Source: Verrucomicrobiota bacterium (GTDB lineage: Bacteria > Verrucomicrobiota > Verrucomicrobiia > Opitutales > UBA953). Taken from it: a stretch of DNA of 42,682 nucleotides. The notes under the pieces are model-generated. The model saw nothing but the letters and a program-made list of their open reading frames with translations. It made no database searches and had not been told where the DNA came from. The stretch lies in the NCBI GenBank assembly GCA_016871725.1, contig VHCL01000011.1, positions 1 to 42,682 on the forward strand, given 5' to 3'. This document shows positions 26,681-36,121 of this stretch, one piece after another; position 1 is the first letter of the stretch, and the number at the start of each line of letters is the position of its first letter. The position numbers and the translations under genes were made by a program.

Positions 26681-28711
26681 TCAGGGCAGCGTCGCGTAGA
26701 GGTAGCCGAGGGTGGCGACGAACAGCAGGCCGGCAAGGAGGCGAGCCGAGACGCGCTCCAGATCGGAGCGATGCAAGGCGCCCCAGCGTCCGAGCACCCA
26801 GCAAGCCGTGGCGATCACGGCGAGGCCGAGGGAGGCGTCGCGCACCCAATTGCCGTCTTCGACGAGCGCGTTGAGCACCCAGAGCAGGTACAGCGCGTAG
26901 CCGAAGAGCGGGAACGACATGCCCTGTTTCAGCGACTCCATCCATTCGCCCGGCCGGGGCAGCAGCGCGGTGAGGCGGGGGAAGGCCGAAAGCAGCAGGT
27001 AGGGCAGGGCCATGCCGAGGCCGATGACCGTGAAGAACAGCAACGTCTCCGCCGTCGAACGGTCTTTGTCCAAGGCGAAACCGAGGGCGGCGCCCAGGCC
27101 GGGGGCGGTGCAGGGCGTGGCGACCACGGTGGCGAGCACGCCGGAGAAGAAGGTCGCGGTCCGGCCGTCGCCGTCGCCGGCGGAGACGCCGCCGAGGCCG
27201 ACGCCGATCTCGAACACGCCGACGAGCGAGAGGCCGAGGACGATCATCAGCACGCAGGTGCCGAGGACGAAGCCGGGCGACTGCATCTGGAAGCCCCAGC
27301 CCACGGAAGCCCCGCCGGACTTGAGCGCGATGATAAGCGCCGCGAGGGCGAGGAAGCTCACGATGACGCCGGCGGAGTAGAGCAGTCCGTTGATCACGAC
27401 GGTGCGCCGCGAGGCGCCGGCTTCCTTGGCGAAGCCGAGCACCTTGAGGCCGAGCATCGGGAAGACGCAGGGCATCAGGTTCAGGAGCATGCCTCCGCCG
27501 AAGGCCAGCAGCAGCCAGATGAAGAAAGAGTGGGAGGTCGCCTCGGCCTGATAGGCCTTGCCTTCGCCGACGGATTTCAGGGCGGCGAGCAGTTCGGTCC
27601 CCGTGAGAGCTTCGGAGAGGACCGCGGGCGGCTGGCCGGCCTTGAGGAAGACGTTCAGGGGGATGCCGGTGCGGCCGTACTTGCCGAGTTCCTGCGCGAT
27701 CACCTCGTCCTTCTTCGTCCAATCGGCTTTGAGCATGACCACGCCGGCGGACGCCAGCGCCTGGGCGACGTCGCCTTGCGAGTAGACGCGCTTGTTGACC
27801 TGGCAGGTGGCGCACCAGCGCGCGGTGAAGTCCACGTAGACCGTCCTGCCTTCGGCCAAGGCTTTGGCCTGCGCTTCCGGCGACCACGGCTGCCATTCGC
27901 CGGAGGTCTTCGTCGGCGCGGAGGCGGGGCCGGGCGCGGCCTTGGCCGGAGCGCCGCCGAGCACGGCCTTGATGTCGACGAAGCCCCCGTCGGCGGCTTT
28001 CGTGGTGAAGACGAGCTCGCCGGAATCCAGCTTCTCGGTGGCGTCCGCGAGGTCGAAGAAGATCTCCCCTCCGGCCTGCTTCTGCTTGGCCGTGGCGGTG
28101 GGGGCGACGAAGTTACGCTCGGGGAACCAGGTCTGCGGGAGTTTCTCGCCGGCCGGGACGACGACCTTGAGGGTCTTGCCGTCGCTCGTCGCGGTCGTCG
28201 TGAGGCGGGGTCGCAGCGCCGGGTAGAGCTTGGCGTCGTATTTGTAGGCCGCGTTGCCGGCGCCCACCTGCACGGTGAGTTCGACCTGCTTGTCGTGGGG
28301 CCAGCAGCCGGTGTCGTCGCACTCCAGCCACTCGGCCTTGCCTTTGAACGTCAGCGCGCCCTTGGCTCCGGCCGGGACGGCGACTTCCATCAGCAGCAGG
28401 GTCTCGTCCTCGTAGACGAAGTTGAAGACGCCCGACTGGTCGAGCAGCTTGGGGCCGGGCCAGACGAAGGCCCCGACGGTGGTCCCGGACTTCTCCTGCC
28501 ATTCGACCGTGGGGGACTGGCCGGCGTCTCCGGGATTCTTCCAGTAGATGTGGAAGTGCGGGTCGCAACGGAAGCGCATCGCGATCAGGGCCTTCTCGCC
28601 CGGGCGGATGTCGGGGGTCAGGTTGACCAGGTCGACCTTGGTGCGGACGGCGGCCGCGAGGTCGCCGAGCAGGCCGAGGAGCGAGAACAGACCGAGGGCG
28701 AGGAGTCTCAT
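26681..28711 (-). CDS. DsbD-like thiol:disulfide reductase with the thioredoxin domain in the middle
   Basis: A 676-aa inner-membrane protein. After a signal peptide, residues 22-250 form a DsbD-alpha-like domain with a Cys pair in WLECDDTGCWP (Cys131, Cys136). A thioredoxin-like domain follows at about 275-385 with ARWCATCQ (Cys300, Cys303). Only then comes the membrane domain (about 395-676, roughly eight helices) with LMPCVFPM (Cys415) and ATPCTAPG (Cys534), the membrane cysteine pair of the family. Classical DsbD has the order alpha, membrane, thioredoxin, so the last two are swapped here. Its expected role is moving electrons from cytoplasmic thioredoxin to periplasmic thiols; the secreted redoxin/TlpA protein is a possible client. 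It follows the 462-aa gene by 50 nt. Confidence 0.87.
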   Translation of the reverse strand: MRLLALGLFSLLGLLGDLAAAVRTKVDLVNLTPDIRPGEKALIAMRFRCDPHFHIYWKNPGDAGQSPTVEWQEKSGTTVGAFVWPGPKLLDQSGVFNFVYEDETLLLMEVAVPAGAKGALTFKGKAEWLECDDTGCWPHDKQVELTVQVGAGNAAYKYDAKLYPALRPRLTTTATSDGKTLKVVVPAGEKLPQTWFPERNFVAPTATAKQKQAGGEIFFDLADATEKLDSGELVFTTKAADGGFVDIKAVLGGAPAKAAPGPASAPTKTSGEWQPWSPEAQAKALAEGRTVYVDFTARWCATCQVNKRVYSQGDVAQALASAGVVMLKADWTKKDEVIAQELGKYGRTGIPLNVFLKAGQPPAVLSEALTGTELLAALKSVGEGKAYQAEATSHSFFIWLLLAFGGGMLLNLMPCVFPMLGLKVLGFAKEAGASRRTVVINGLLYSAGVIVSFLALAALIIALKSGGASVGWGFQMQSPGFVLGTCVLMIVLGLSLVGVFEIGVGLGGVSAGDGDGRTATFFSGVLATVVATPCTAPGLGAALGFALDKDRSTAETLLFFTVIGLGMALPYLLLSAFPRLTALLPRPGEWMESLKQGMSFPLFGYALYLLWVLNALVEDGNWVRDASLGLAVIATACWVLGRWGALHRSDLERVSARLLAGLLFVATLGYLYATLP

Positions 28712-28761
28712 GGGCCCACCTTGGCCGCAAAGCCCGCCGGAAGCAAGGCGAGGGAGGCCCC

Positions 28762-30150
28762 TCAGCCGACCACGTGACAGGGGAGCAGGGCCGCATCGCT
28801 CATCCCGTGGATGATCTTCTTATCCGCCGGACAGAAGGTCGCCAGGATGCCCGACAGCTCGACGGTGTCGCCGTCGACGAAGAAGTAGGGGCAGAGGCGG
28901 ACCCGGCCCTCGGCGGGCACGACCGCGCCGTCGTCGGCGTAGACCGGATGGGTCAGGCGCGAGGGCTTGTGGTAGGCCTGCATCACGTGGAAGGTCTCGT
29001 TCTCGGGGTCGAGCGCGGCGTCGATGGCTTCCAGCCACTCTTCGCGCGAGACGTCGCTGCCGAGGGTCACGCTGCGGGCGCCCCAGGCGGTCTCGTGGAA
29101 GCCGCTCGCCTTGATGATCAGGTTGCGCTCGCGCTGGGAGGCTTCCGCCAGCTCCGGCCATTCGCGGATCGGCCGGCCGTTGACGCCCGGCGCGTGCAGG
29201 ACCGCCGTCGGGGGCAGCACCGTCTTCTCCATGATCCAGGTCTGAGGGACGATGCGGAACAAGGCCTCGTGGTGGTCTTCCGGCAGGTTCTCCTTCCAGA
29301 ACTCGGCGAGCTGCGGATGGTGGAGCAGGGCGAGGCCGAGCTTCTCCTCCTGGAACGCCTTCATCGGCGGCGTCAGCGTCAGCGTGCCGGCCTCGACCGC
29401 GTTGAAGATGCCGTCGGCGCCCTTCACGTTGGCGAGGTCGAAGAGCTCGAAGAAGCGGTACAGGATGTCGACGCGGCGCGGGGCGCCGTCGACGGGGACG
29501 TAGGAGCCGTCGCCCATCTGCATGACCTGGGAGGGCTCGACGACGTGCACGTCATGACCGAGGGAGCGCAGCTTCTCGCCCAGCCACTCGAACTCCGGCC
29601 GGTAGGTCGCGCCTTCCTCGCTGACGACGATCGCGACCAGCGGGAACTTCTCCTTCGGGGTGAGCCGGCCCAGCGCCGCCATGAAGCGGTCGGGCATGCC
29701 GGTGCGGCCGACCACGCCGGGGTAATCCTCGGCGTAGACCTCGTTGAGGTAGGCCGTGAGGCCGACGCCGCCGGGCACGCTGTCGAGCTCGGTCATCGTG
29801 AAGCCCTGCTCCGTGATCAGGAGGTCCGGGCGGAGGACGACAGGGCACTGGTTCTTCACCGCGCGATGACGGCCATGCGCCACGAGGCCGGCGGGCTTGT
29901 AGCGGTCGAGGTATTCGGCGACCCACGGGGCGTAGACCTCGCGGTTGCGGAGGATCTTCTTGCCGGAGAAGGAACGCACGTACAGGCGCTCCAGCGCGCG
30001 ATGGTAGCTGAGGCAGGCCGCGCCGATGCGCTTGAGGTCGCGGACCTGGGCTTCGGTCAGGGCCCAGGGCTCGGGCGAAAGCTTCCAGATCTTCTCCGCG
30101 AAGAGCGGGGTCTCGAGGAGCTTCTGGCGGAGGACTTCCCGGGTGGGCAT
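28762..30150 (-). CDS. Conserved cytoplasmic protein, possibly ATP-grasp (glutathionylspermidine-synthase-like)
   Basis: A 462-aa soluble protein. I do not recognise an established family with certainty. Segments resemble the permuted ATP-grasp fold of glutathionylspermidine synthase-like enzymes: LRPDLLITEQGFTMTELDS near residues 106-124, a Rossmann-like VAIVVSEEG region, an LIIKASGF strand where ATP-binding Lys and a Gly turn would be expected, MQAYHKPSRL, and a C-terminal RLCPYFFVDGDTVE. Catalysis of a C-N ligation is therefore possible but inferred. It lies 12 nt downstream of prfB and 50 nt upstream of the DsbD-like gene on one strand, so it is probably in the prfB transcript; that says little about its role. 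Confidence 0.6.
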   Translation of the reverse strand: MPTREVLRQKLLETPLFAEKIWKLSPEPWALTEAQVRDLKRIGAACLSYHRALERLYVRSFSGKKILRNREVYAPWVAEYLDRYKPAGLVAHGRHRAVKNQCPVVLRPDLLITEQGFTMTELDSVPGGVGLTAYLNEVYAEDYPGVVGRTGMPDRFMAALGRLTPKEKFPLVAIVVSEEGATYRPEFEWLGEKLRSLGHDVHVVEPSQVMQMGDGSYVPVDGAPRRVDILYRFFELFDLANVKGADGIFNAVEAGTLTLTPPMKAFQEEKLGLALLHHPQLAEFWKENLPEDHHEALFRIVPQTWIMEKTVLPPTAVLHAPGVNGRPIREWPELAEASQRERNLIIKASGFHETAWGARSVTLGSDVSREEWLEAIDAALDPENETFHVMQAYHKPSRLTHPVYADDGAVVPAEGRVRLCPYFFVDGDTVELSGILATFCPADKKIIHGMSDAALLPCHVVG

Positions 30151-30162
30151 GGCGCGGAGGAC

Positions 30163-31308
30163 TCAGTCCTCGATCTTGATGTCCTTGTTGCGCGTGCGCG
30201 GGCCGCCGGCGCGCAGCCAGCCGTTGATGAACGCGTCGATGTCGCCGTCCATGACCGCCTGGATGTTGCCCGTCTCGACCCCGGTGCGCAGGTCCTTCAC
30301 CATCTGGTAAGGCTGGAAGACGTAGGAGCGGATCTGGTTGCCCCAGCCGATGTCGCCCTTCTCGCCGTAATACTTCTCCATCTCGGCGCGCTTGTCATCG
30401 ATGGTCTTCTCGTAGATGCGGGCGCGCAGGATCTTCATCGCGAGGGCGCGGTTCTTGACCTGGGAGCGTTCGCGCTGGCAGGCCACGACGATGCCGGTCG
30501 GGATGTGCGTCAGCCGCACCGCGGATTCGGTCTTGTTGACGTGCTGGCCGCCCTTGCCGCTGGAACGGTAGACGTCGACGCGCAGGTCGGCTTCGTTGAC
30601 CTCGACGTCGATGTCGTCGTCGATCTCGGCGACCACGTCGACGGAGGCGAAGGACGTGTGGCGGCGGGCGTTGGCGTCGAAGGGCGAGATGCGGACGAGG
30701 CGATGGACGCCGCGCTCGGCCTTGACGTAGCCGTAGGCGTTGGGGCCTTCGAGGCGGAAGGTGGCCTGGCTGATGCCGGCGCCTTCGCCCTCGGCGATGT
30801 CCTCGACCTCGATCTTGAAACCGCGGCGTTCGGCCCAGCGCGTGTACATGCGGTAGAGCAGGTCGGCCCAGTCGTTGGACTCGGTGCCGCCGGCGCCGGC
30901 CTTGACGGTGACGATGGCGTTGGACTTGTCGTGCGGTCCGGACAGGAAGGAGGCGATCTCCAGGTCGCCCACGCCGGCGAGCAGGTCGGCGGCGAGCTTG
31001 CGGAGCTCCTCGAGCTCGGCGTCGGCGGTGCCGTCGGGAGATTCGGCGATGAGTTCGGCGAGGGTCTTCACGTCGTCGATCTGCCGGCGGAAGGCCACCT
31101 GGGGGCCGACGATGTTCTTGTAGCCGTTGCACTCGCCGATGACCTTCTGGGCGGCCTTCTGGCTGTCCCAGAAGTTGGCGGCGCCCATCCGCTCCTCGAG
31201 CTTGGCGATCAGGGCCTGCTTGCCGGGCACGTCGAGGAACTTCCAGAGGTGGCCGGCGCGGCGCTCGACCTCTTCGATCTGGGCGCGGATTTCAGGCGGA
31301 ATATACAT
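30163..31308 (-). CDS. prfB: Peptide chain release factor 2, single-frame (no programmed frameshift)
   Basis: A 381-aa class I release factor. The stop-codon reading tripeptide is SPF at residues 208-210, which marks RF2 (UGA/UAA), and the catalytic GGQ is at 253-255 in [13 protein letters not shown]. In many bacteria prfB is interrupted after codon 25 by an in-frame UGA and needs a +1 shift. Here codons 25-26 are CTC GAC (Leu-Asp, 31236-31231), aligning with the E. coli Leu25-Asp26 junction, and the frame is continuous. The N-terminal helix domain and length are otherwise normal. It heads a minus-strand run with the 462-aa gene and the DsbD-like gene. Confidence 0.96.
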   Translation of the reverse strand: MYIPPEIRAQIEEVERRAGHLWKFLDVPGKQALIAKLEERMGAANFWDSQKAAQKVIGECNGYKNIVGPQVAFRRQIDDVKTLAELIAESPDGTADAELEELRKLAADLLAGVGDLEIASFLSGPHDKSNAIVTVKAGAGGTESNDWADLLYRMYTRWAERRGFKIEVEDIAEGEGAGISQATFRLEGPNAYGYVKAERGVHRLVRISPFDANARRHTSFASVDVVAEIDDDIDVEVNEADLRVDVYRSSGKGGQHVNKTESAVRLTHIPTGIVVACQRERSQVKNRALAMKILRARIYEKTIDDKRAEMEKYYGEKGDIGWGNQIRSYVFQPYQMVKDLRTGVETGNIQAVMDGDIDAFINGWLRAGGPRTRNKDIKIED

Positions 31309-31461
31309 CGAAAGGAGCGGGAGGAGGGAGGTGCGTCCGCGAAGGGCGGCGCGCGAAGGTCGGTGATACGGAGGCCCCGTGGCGTTTTCAATGTCAGAGT
31401 GCTCCGCGACGCCGCCGGGTCACGCTTGCGCCCCGGCGCGGGAAGGGCATACCTGCACCCC

Positions 31462-34014
31462 ATGTCCACCCTCGAAGGCCTGAGTTTCGCCCAGATCGCC
31501 GGCCCCTTGCCAGAACGGCGGGTGCTCGCCAACGGACTCGAGGTCATCTACGCCCACCGCCCCGGCATCGGCCTCTGCACCGTCCAGGCCTGGGTGCGCA
31601 CGGGCAGCATCCATGAGGGCCGCTGGGAAGGCTCCGGGATCTCGCATTACCTGGAGCACATGGTGTTCAAGGGCACCGGCCGTTTCACGAACCGGGAACT
31701 GACCGAAGCCATCCACCGCAGCGGCGGCGCTTCCAACGCCTACACGACCTTCGACCGGACGGTGTATTACGTCGACGCCCCGCAGGAAGGTTTCGAGACC
31801 GCGATGGAAGCCGTCGCCGACATGGTCTTCGACCCGCTGATCACCGACGCCGACGCCCGCATGGAGCGCGAGGTCATCCTGCGGGAGATCGCCATGTGCG
31901 ACGACGAGCACGACCAGGTGCTCGCCAAGTCGGTGCTCGAGGAGGCCGTCCGCGCGCATGCGCTCCGCCAGCCCGTCATCGGCCACCGCGATCTCTTCGT
32001 CCGGATCACGCCCGACGACCTGCGCGCCTACCATGCGGGACGTTACGTGCCGGCCAACGTCGTGCTCGCGCTCGGCGGCAGCATGCCGCCCGAGGAAGCC
32101 TTCGCCGCCGCCGAACGTTGGTTCGGTCGCTTCGCCCGCCGCCCGCTCGCCGAAGCCCCGGGTCAGTTCGAACCCCCTCAGGGCGGCGTCCGCCGGGCCG
32201 ACCTCGTGCGCGAGGTCAGCACCGTGAAGGGCGTCTCGAGCTGGCGCATCCCGGGGTATTTCGACGAAGGTCGTCTCGCGACGGACCTTTTCCTCGGCGT
32301 GCTCGGCGCCGGCAACAGCTCCTTGCTCTGGAGCGAACTCCGCGAGAAGCGTAAGCTCGTCCACGCGGTCGACGCCTCCGGTTTCGGCATCCGGGACCTG
32401 GGCCTCGCCTGGTGCAGCTGGAACGCCGACGCCGACGCCGCGACGGCCGTCGTCGAGCAGGCCATCGCCGAGGTCGTGGAAGGCCTCCTCCAGCGCGGCG
32501 TCACGGCGGACGAGTTCGCCAAGGTGCGCCGCCAGTCCGTCGTGGGCATGGTCAACGGGCAGAAGAACATCCATGGCCTGACCGGCCGGTTCGCCCACGC
32601 CGCGACGATCGGCCATGACATCTCGTGGCCGCTGCGCGGCGTCGAACATCTCGCCCGGCTGGGGCCCGAGGACCTCACCCGGGAGGCCCGCAAGTGGCTG
32701 CGGCCTGAGCACGTGACCCTCGGCACGATGCGCGCGGCGAAGGTCCGGGCCGTCGCCCCGGCCGCCGCCGCGGCGGCCACGCCGGATCGGTTCGAGACCT
32801 TGGCGCTGGAGAACGGCGTCCGCGTGGTGCTCCAGCACGACGCGACCATCCCCAAGGCCGGCCTCGGCGTCTTCCTGGCGGCCGGCGTCGCCTACGAAGA
32901 CGAAGCCAGGCGCGGCACGACCGGCCTGCTCGGCACCCTGTTCGCCCGCGATACCGACCGTCGGACCAAGGAGGAGGTCGCCCAGCTGGTCGACAGCCTC
33001 GGGGCGACCTTCGCGGACCACGGTTCGCAGGTCTCGTGCGGGCTCTGGGGCGAGGCCTTGAGTTCGGATTTCGATCAGCTCGCCGAACTCGTGGCGGACG
33101 GCGTGCTGACGCCCCGGTTCCGCCCCGAGACGTTCGCCACCGAACGCGCCGCCCTGATCAGCGCGTGCCGCGAAGCGGAGGACGACATCGTCGAGAAGGC
33201 GCGTCTGCGCCTTCAGCGCCAGTTCTTCGGCGCGCACCCGCTCGCCGTCGACGCATGCGGCACCCCCGAGACCTTGGCCCGCATCGAAACGGGCGACCTC
33301 GCGGAACTGCATCGTTCGCTCGTCGTGGCGGACAACCTCGTCGTCGGCGTCAGCGGCGCCTTCGACCGCGGCGCGGTCCTGGAGTTCGTCCGCCGCCGGT
33401 TCGGCGCCTTGCCGAAGGCCGCGTTCGTCCGCCGTTCCCTGCCGCTGCACGTGCCGTCGGCCGCTTCCCGCCGGCAGGAGCGCGCCGCCGGCGAGCAGGC
33501 CGTCGTGGCGCTCGCGTTCCCTCATTGCGGCTTCGCGCCCGACGAGGTCGTCGCCGCGAACGTCACCGAAGAACTCCTCAGCGGCATGGCCAGCGGCCTG
33601 TTCCGGCGCGTCCGCGAGGAGAAGGGCATGGCCTATTTCGTCGGCGCCACGCGCGTGGAGGTCGTCGACCAGGGCATGTTCTATCTTTACGCCGGCACCG
33701 CGCCGTCCTCCGCGGCGGCGGTCGTCGCCGAGATGCGTCTCGAGCTGGCCCGCCTGCGGGCGGGCCAGTTCGGCGCGGAGGAGATCGCGGACGCCAAGCG
33801 GCGGATGCGGGTCTCCCGTCGTCAGGGCCGTCAGTCCGCGGGCGCCCGCATGCAAGGCGCGCTCGTCCGCGAGGTCGCCGGCCTGGGCGCCAATTTCGAC
33901 GCCGAGTGGGAGCGCCGCATGGCGCTCACCGACGAAGCGGCCGTGCAGGCCTTCGCCCGACGGTTCCTCGACCCGCGGTTCGAACAGGAGCTCGTCGTCC
34001 TGCCGAAGGCCTGA
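31462..34014 (+). CDS. Double-domain M16 zinc metallopeptidase (pitrilysin family)
   Basis: An 850-aa protein made of two fused M16 halves. The N-terminal half has the inverted zinc motif HYLEH at 62-66 (HxxEH) and the third ligand Glu142 in REIAM, 76 residues on, as in processing peptidases. The second half (from about 430) lacks HxxEH but keeps the RVREEKGMAYFVGA segment whose Arg and Tyr bind substrate in such domains. Fused M16 proteins close like a clamshell around short peptides. No signal peptide is visible at the ATG at 31462, so it may be cytoplasmic. The open frame extends much further upstream antisense to prfB, but the conserved protein begins here, after GCACCCC. Its stop abuts that of the convergent AmpG-like gene (TGATCA). 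Confidence 0.92.
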   Translation: MSTLEGLSFAQIAGPLPERRVLANGLEVIYAHRPGIGLCTVQAWVRTGSIHEGRWEGSGISHYLEHMVFKGTGRFTNRELTEAIHRSGGASNAYTTFDRTVYYVDAPQEGFETAMEAVADMVFDPLITDADARMEREVILREIAMCDDEHDQVLAKSVLEEAVRAHALRQPVIGHRDLFVRITPDDLRAYHAGRYVPANVVLALGGSMPPEEAFAAAERWFGRFARRPLAEAPGQFEPPQGGVRRADLVREVSTVKGVSSWRIPGYFDEGRLATDLFLGVLGAGNSSLLWSELREKRKLVHAVDASGFGIRDLGLAWCSWNADADAATAVVEQAIAEVVEGLLQRGVTADEFAKVRRQSVVGMVNGQKNIHGLTGRFAHAATIGHDISWPLRGVEHLARLGPEDLTREARKWLRPEHVTLGTMRAAKVRAVAPAAAAAATPDRFETLALENGVRVVLQHDATIPKAGLGVFLAAGVAYEDEARRGTTGLLGTLFARDTDRRTKEEVAQLVDSLGATFADHGSQVSCGLWGEALSSDFDQLAELVADGVLTPRFRPETFATERAALISACREAEDDIVEKARLRLQRQFFGAHPLAVDACGTPETLARIETGDLAELHRSLVVADNLVVGVSGAFDRGAVLEFVRRRFGALPKAAFVRRSLPLHVPSAASRRQERAAGEQAVVALAFPHCGFAPDEVVAANVTEELLSGMASGLFRRVREEKGMAYFVGATRVEVVDQGMFYLYAGTAPSSAAAVVAEMRLELARLRAGQFGAEEIADAKRRMRVSRRQGRQSAGARMQGALVREVAGLGANFDAEWERRMALTDEAAVQAFARRFLDPRFEQELVVLPKA

Positions 34015-35280
34015 TCAGGCTTCCGCGAAGTGGCGCTTCGCCACCGCCGCCGAGATGATGCCGGGGATGGCGAGGCTGAGCGCGAACAGGAAGTACTGGG
34101 CGTAGCCCAGGCGCTCGGCCAGATGGCCCGCCCAGAGCCCGGGCAGGTAATTGGCGAGCAGGGCGAAGGTCGAGAGCGCGGCGTAGCGCACCGCGGCGCC
34201 GGGGCCGGCGGCCAGCTTCATCATCGCGAGGATGAGGGCGCAGAGGCCCGCGCCGTAGGCGACGTATTCGACGACGAAGACCACGCCGATGACGCGGAGG
34301 TCGTGCGTGCCGTCGTAGGCCAGCCAGGCGAACGCCGCCAGCGGCAGGTGCATGACCACGCCGAGCGGGAGGAGCGAACGTCCCAGGCCGAGCCGGGCGA
34401 CGACGAACGAGCCGATCACGCCGCCGAGCGCCAGTCCGCCGACGGCGGAAAGCAGGCGCAGGAACGCGTAGGTCTCGTTGTCCAGGCCGAGCCCGCCTTG
34501 GCCGACGGTCTTGGAGAAGAGCGGGATGATGCGGGCCATGTGCACCTCGCTGGCGCGGTAGAACAGGATCAGCCCCAGCACGGCGTAGAGCCGCGGGTCG
34601 GCCGCGAGCGAGCGGAGTCCGGCGAGCATGACCGCGAAGCGTTCCTTCACCGTGGTGACGTCGGACGAGGTCCGGGGTTCGGCCGCCAAGCCCCAGGCGT
34701 TGGCGCCGAGGGTGAGCAGGGCGAGCAGGGAGGCCGCCGCCATCGCCCAGGACCAGGCGTCCGCCGTCTGCGGGCCATGGTCCATGATGCGGCCGACGAG
34801 CCAGATGAGCCCCGGGCCGGCGAGCACGGCCCCGACCTTCGTGGCGACGTTCAGCACGCCCGCGTGGGTGGCGCGGCTCCGGTCGTCGAGCGCGGCGACG
34901 AAATAGCCGTCGAGCGCGAAGTCGTGCGCGGCGGCGAGCAGGGAGAGCAGGATGAGGCACCCGACGATCCCGATCGTCGAACCATCCCCGGCGCCGAGGA
35001 AGGCCGCGAGCAGGCCGAAGACCGCCGCGATGGCGAGCTGGGACGTGAGGATGAAGCGGCGCGGGTCGAAGCCGGCGACCAGCGGGGAGAGCAGGATCTT
35101 GAAGCCGACGATCAGCCCGAAGAGCGCGACCGCCCGGGTGTTGCGGGCGTCCGGATAACCCAGGTCCTTGAGCGCGACCGGCAGGGCCTCGTCGCGGACC
35201 GCCGCGGGGATGGCCTGGAACAGGTAGGCCGCGAAGACCCACAGCCAGGCGCGCCGGGGGATCGTCGCGGGCTCCCTCAT
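34015..35280 (-). CDS. AmpG-like major facilitator permease
   Basis: A 421-aa protein with about 12 hydrophobic segments. The segment AAAHDFALDGYFVAAL near residues 115-130 corresponds to the TQD-IA-DA block of the AmpG/PAT branch of the MFS, and RSRATHAGVLNVATKVG to the loop after it. AmpG imports cell-wall muropeptides for recycling; other PAT members carry acetyl-CoA or other solutes, so the substrate is inference. It is the last gene of the mla operon, starting 3 nt after the stop of the 277-aa protein, which suggests a cell-envelope role. Alternatively it may simply ride on this transcript. Confidence 0.75.
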   Translation of the reverse strand: MREPATIPRRAWLWVFAAYLFQAIPAAVRDEALPVALKDLGYPDARNTRAVALFGLIVGFKILLSPLVAGFDPRRFILTSQLAIAAVFGLLAAFLGAGDGSTIGIVGCLILLSLLAAAHDFALDGYFVAALDDRSRATHAGVLNVATKVGAVLAGPGLIWLVGRIMDHGPQTADAWSWAMAAASLLALLTLGANAWGLAAEPRTSSDVTTVKERFAVMLAGLRSLAADPRLYAVLGLILFYRASEVHMARIIPLFSKTVGQGGLGLDNETYAFLRLLSAVGGLALGGVIGSFVVARLGLGRSLLPLGVVMHLPLAAFAWLAYDGTHDLRVIGVVFVVEYVAYGAGLCALILAMMKLAAGPGAAVRYAALSTFALLANYLPGLWAGHLAERLGYAQYFLFALSLAIPGIISAAVAKRHFAEA

Positions 35281-35283
35281 CGC

Positions 35284-36117
35284 TTAGGCGCCTTCGCCGA
35301 GCTGGGCGCGGCCGAAGTGGTCGACCGAGCGCAGGAGGCCGTCGACGAACTTCGTGACGGTGATGTTGAGGCCCAGCAGTTCGGTGTCGGTCAGGTCGAG
35401 GATCTCGCCGGGCTTGAAGGTGCGCGTCGTGTCGCTCAGGCGGGCGATGGTCTTCGGTTTGCCCACGTCGCCGGCGCCGTGCACCGTGACGCCGGGGGGC
35501 GGGGTCGGCGCGGCGGCCTCGCCGGCCGTCTCGGGCAGGACCTCGACGTCCTTCATCGCCTTGAATTCCAGGGTCAGCGCGCCGTCCGGGGTGATGTCGT
35601 CGTTGGTGACGAGGCCGCCGCGGGCCAGCACGCGCAGGGCGGCGGCGAGGCTGAAGATGCCGTCTTCGAGCTCGCAGACGATGCCGAAGTCCTCCTCCAG
35701 CGCCGTGAAGCGGGACTGCAGGTTCATCTTGAGGAAGGCCTGGTGCTTCTCGCCGATGATCTTCTCGACGAGCGGGTCGCGCCGCGGGTTCTTGCCTTGT
35801 TCGCGGATGAACAGGCAGAGCAGGTAGCACTGCGCCATGCACTCCGAGGAGAGCGTCAGCAGGTCGTTGATCGTCGTGCGCAGCATCAGGCCGCGGGCGT
35901 AGGCGAGCATCTGCTCCGGCGGCAGGTGGGCCTGCGGGACGGGCATCACGCGCGAGACCGTCGAGAAATGCTCGTAGGCCTTCGGGTCGGCCGTGTGCAG
36001 GCCGGCGATGCTGAAGGCGAGCATGTCATGCTGGCGCTGCAGGGCCGTGAAGAAGGTGCGGCTGATGTTCTGGAGCGAGAGGACGTTCTCGCCTTTGCCG
36101 GGCGTGGGTTGGGACAT
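35284..36117 (-). CDS. Unknown 277-aa cytoplasmic protein in the mla operon
   Basis: I do not recognise this protein. The ATG at 36117 (MSQPTPGKGENV) gives 4 nt from the upstream stop, which fits the operon spacing; longer starts would overlap the upstream gene deeply. Residues about 10-185 look all-helical with a Cys-containing segment (LSSECMAQCYLLCLF), then a Pro-rich linker with VTVHGAGDVGKPKTI, and a C-terminal part (LDLTDTELLGLNITVTKFV) that looks like a small helical end. There is no signal peptide or clear membrane helix. It sits between the TrmH-like and AmpG-like genes with gaps of 4 and 3 nt, so it is co-expressed with MlaFED. Confidence 0.72.
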   Translation of the reverse strand: MSQPTPGKGENVLSLQNISRTFFTALQRQHDMLAFSIAGLHTADPKAYEHFSTVSRVMPVPQAHLPPEQMLAYARGLMLRTTINDLLTLSSECMAQCYLLCLFIREQGKNPRRDPLVEKIIGEKHQAFLKMNLQSRFTALEEDFGIVCELEDGIFSLAAALRVLARGGLVTNDDITPDGALTLEFKAMKDVEVLPETAGEAAAPTPPPGVTVHGAGDVGKPKTIARLSDTTRTFKPGEILDLTDTELLGLNITVTKFVDGLLRSVDHFGRAQLGEGA

Positions 36118-36121
36118 GGGG

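Noticed and set aside
31231-31236. Possible prfB frameshift site
   Set aside because: The codons are CTC GAC with no stop; there is no slippery CTTTGA.
28774-31461. Very long plus-strand open frame upstream of the M16 peptidase
   Set aside because: It is antisense to prfB and the ATP-grasp-like gene, low in complexity of the GC-rich shadow type, and conserved protein character starts only at 31462.
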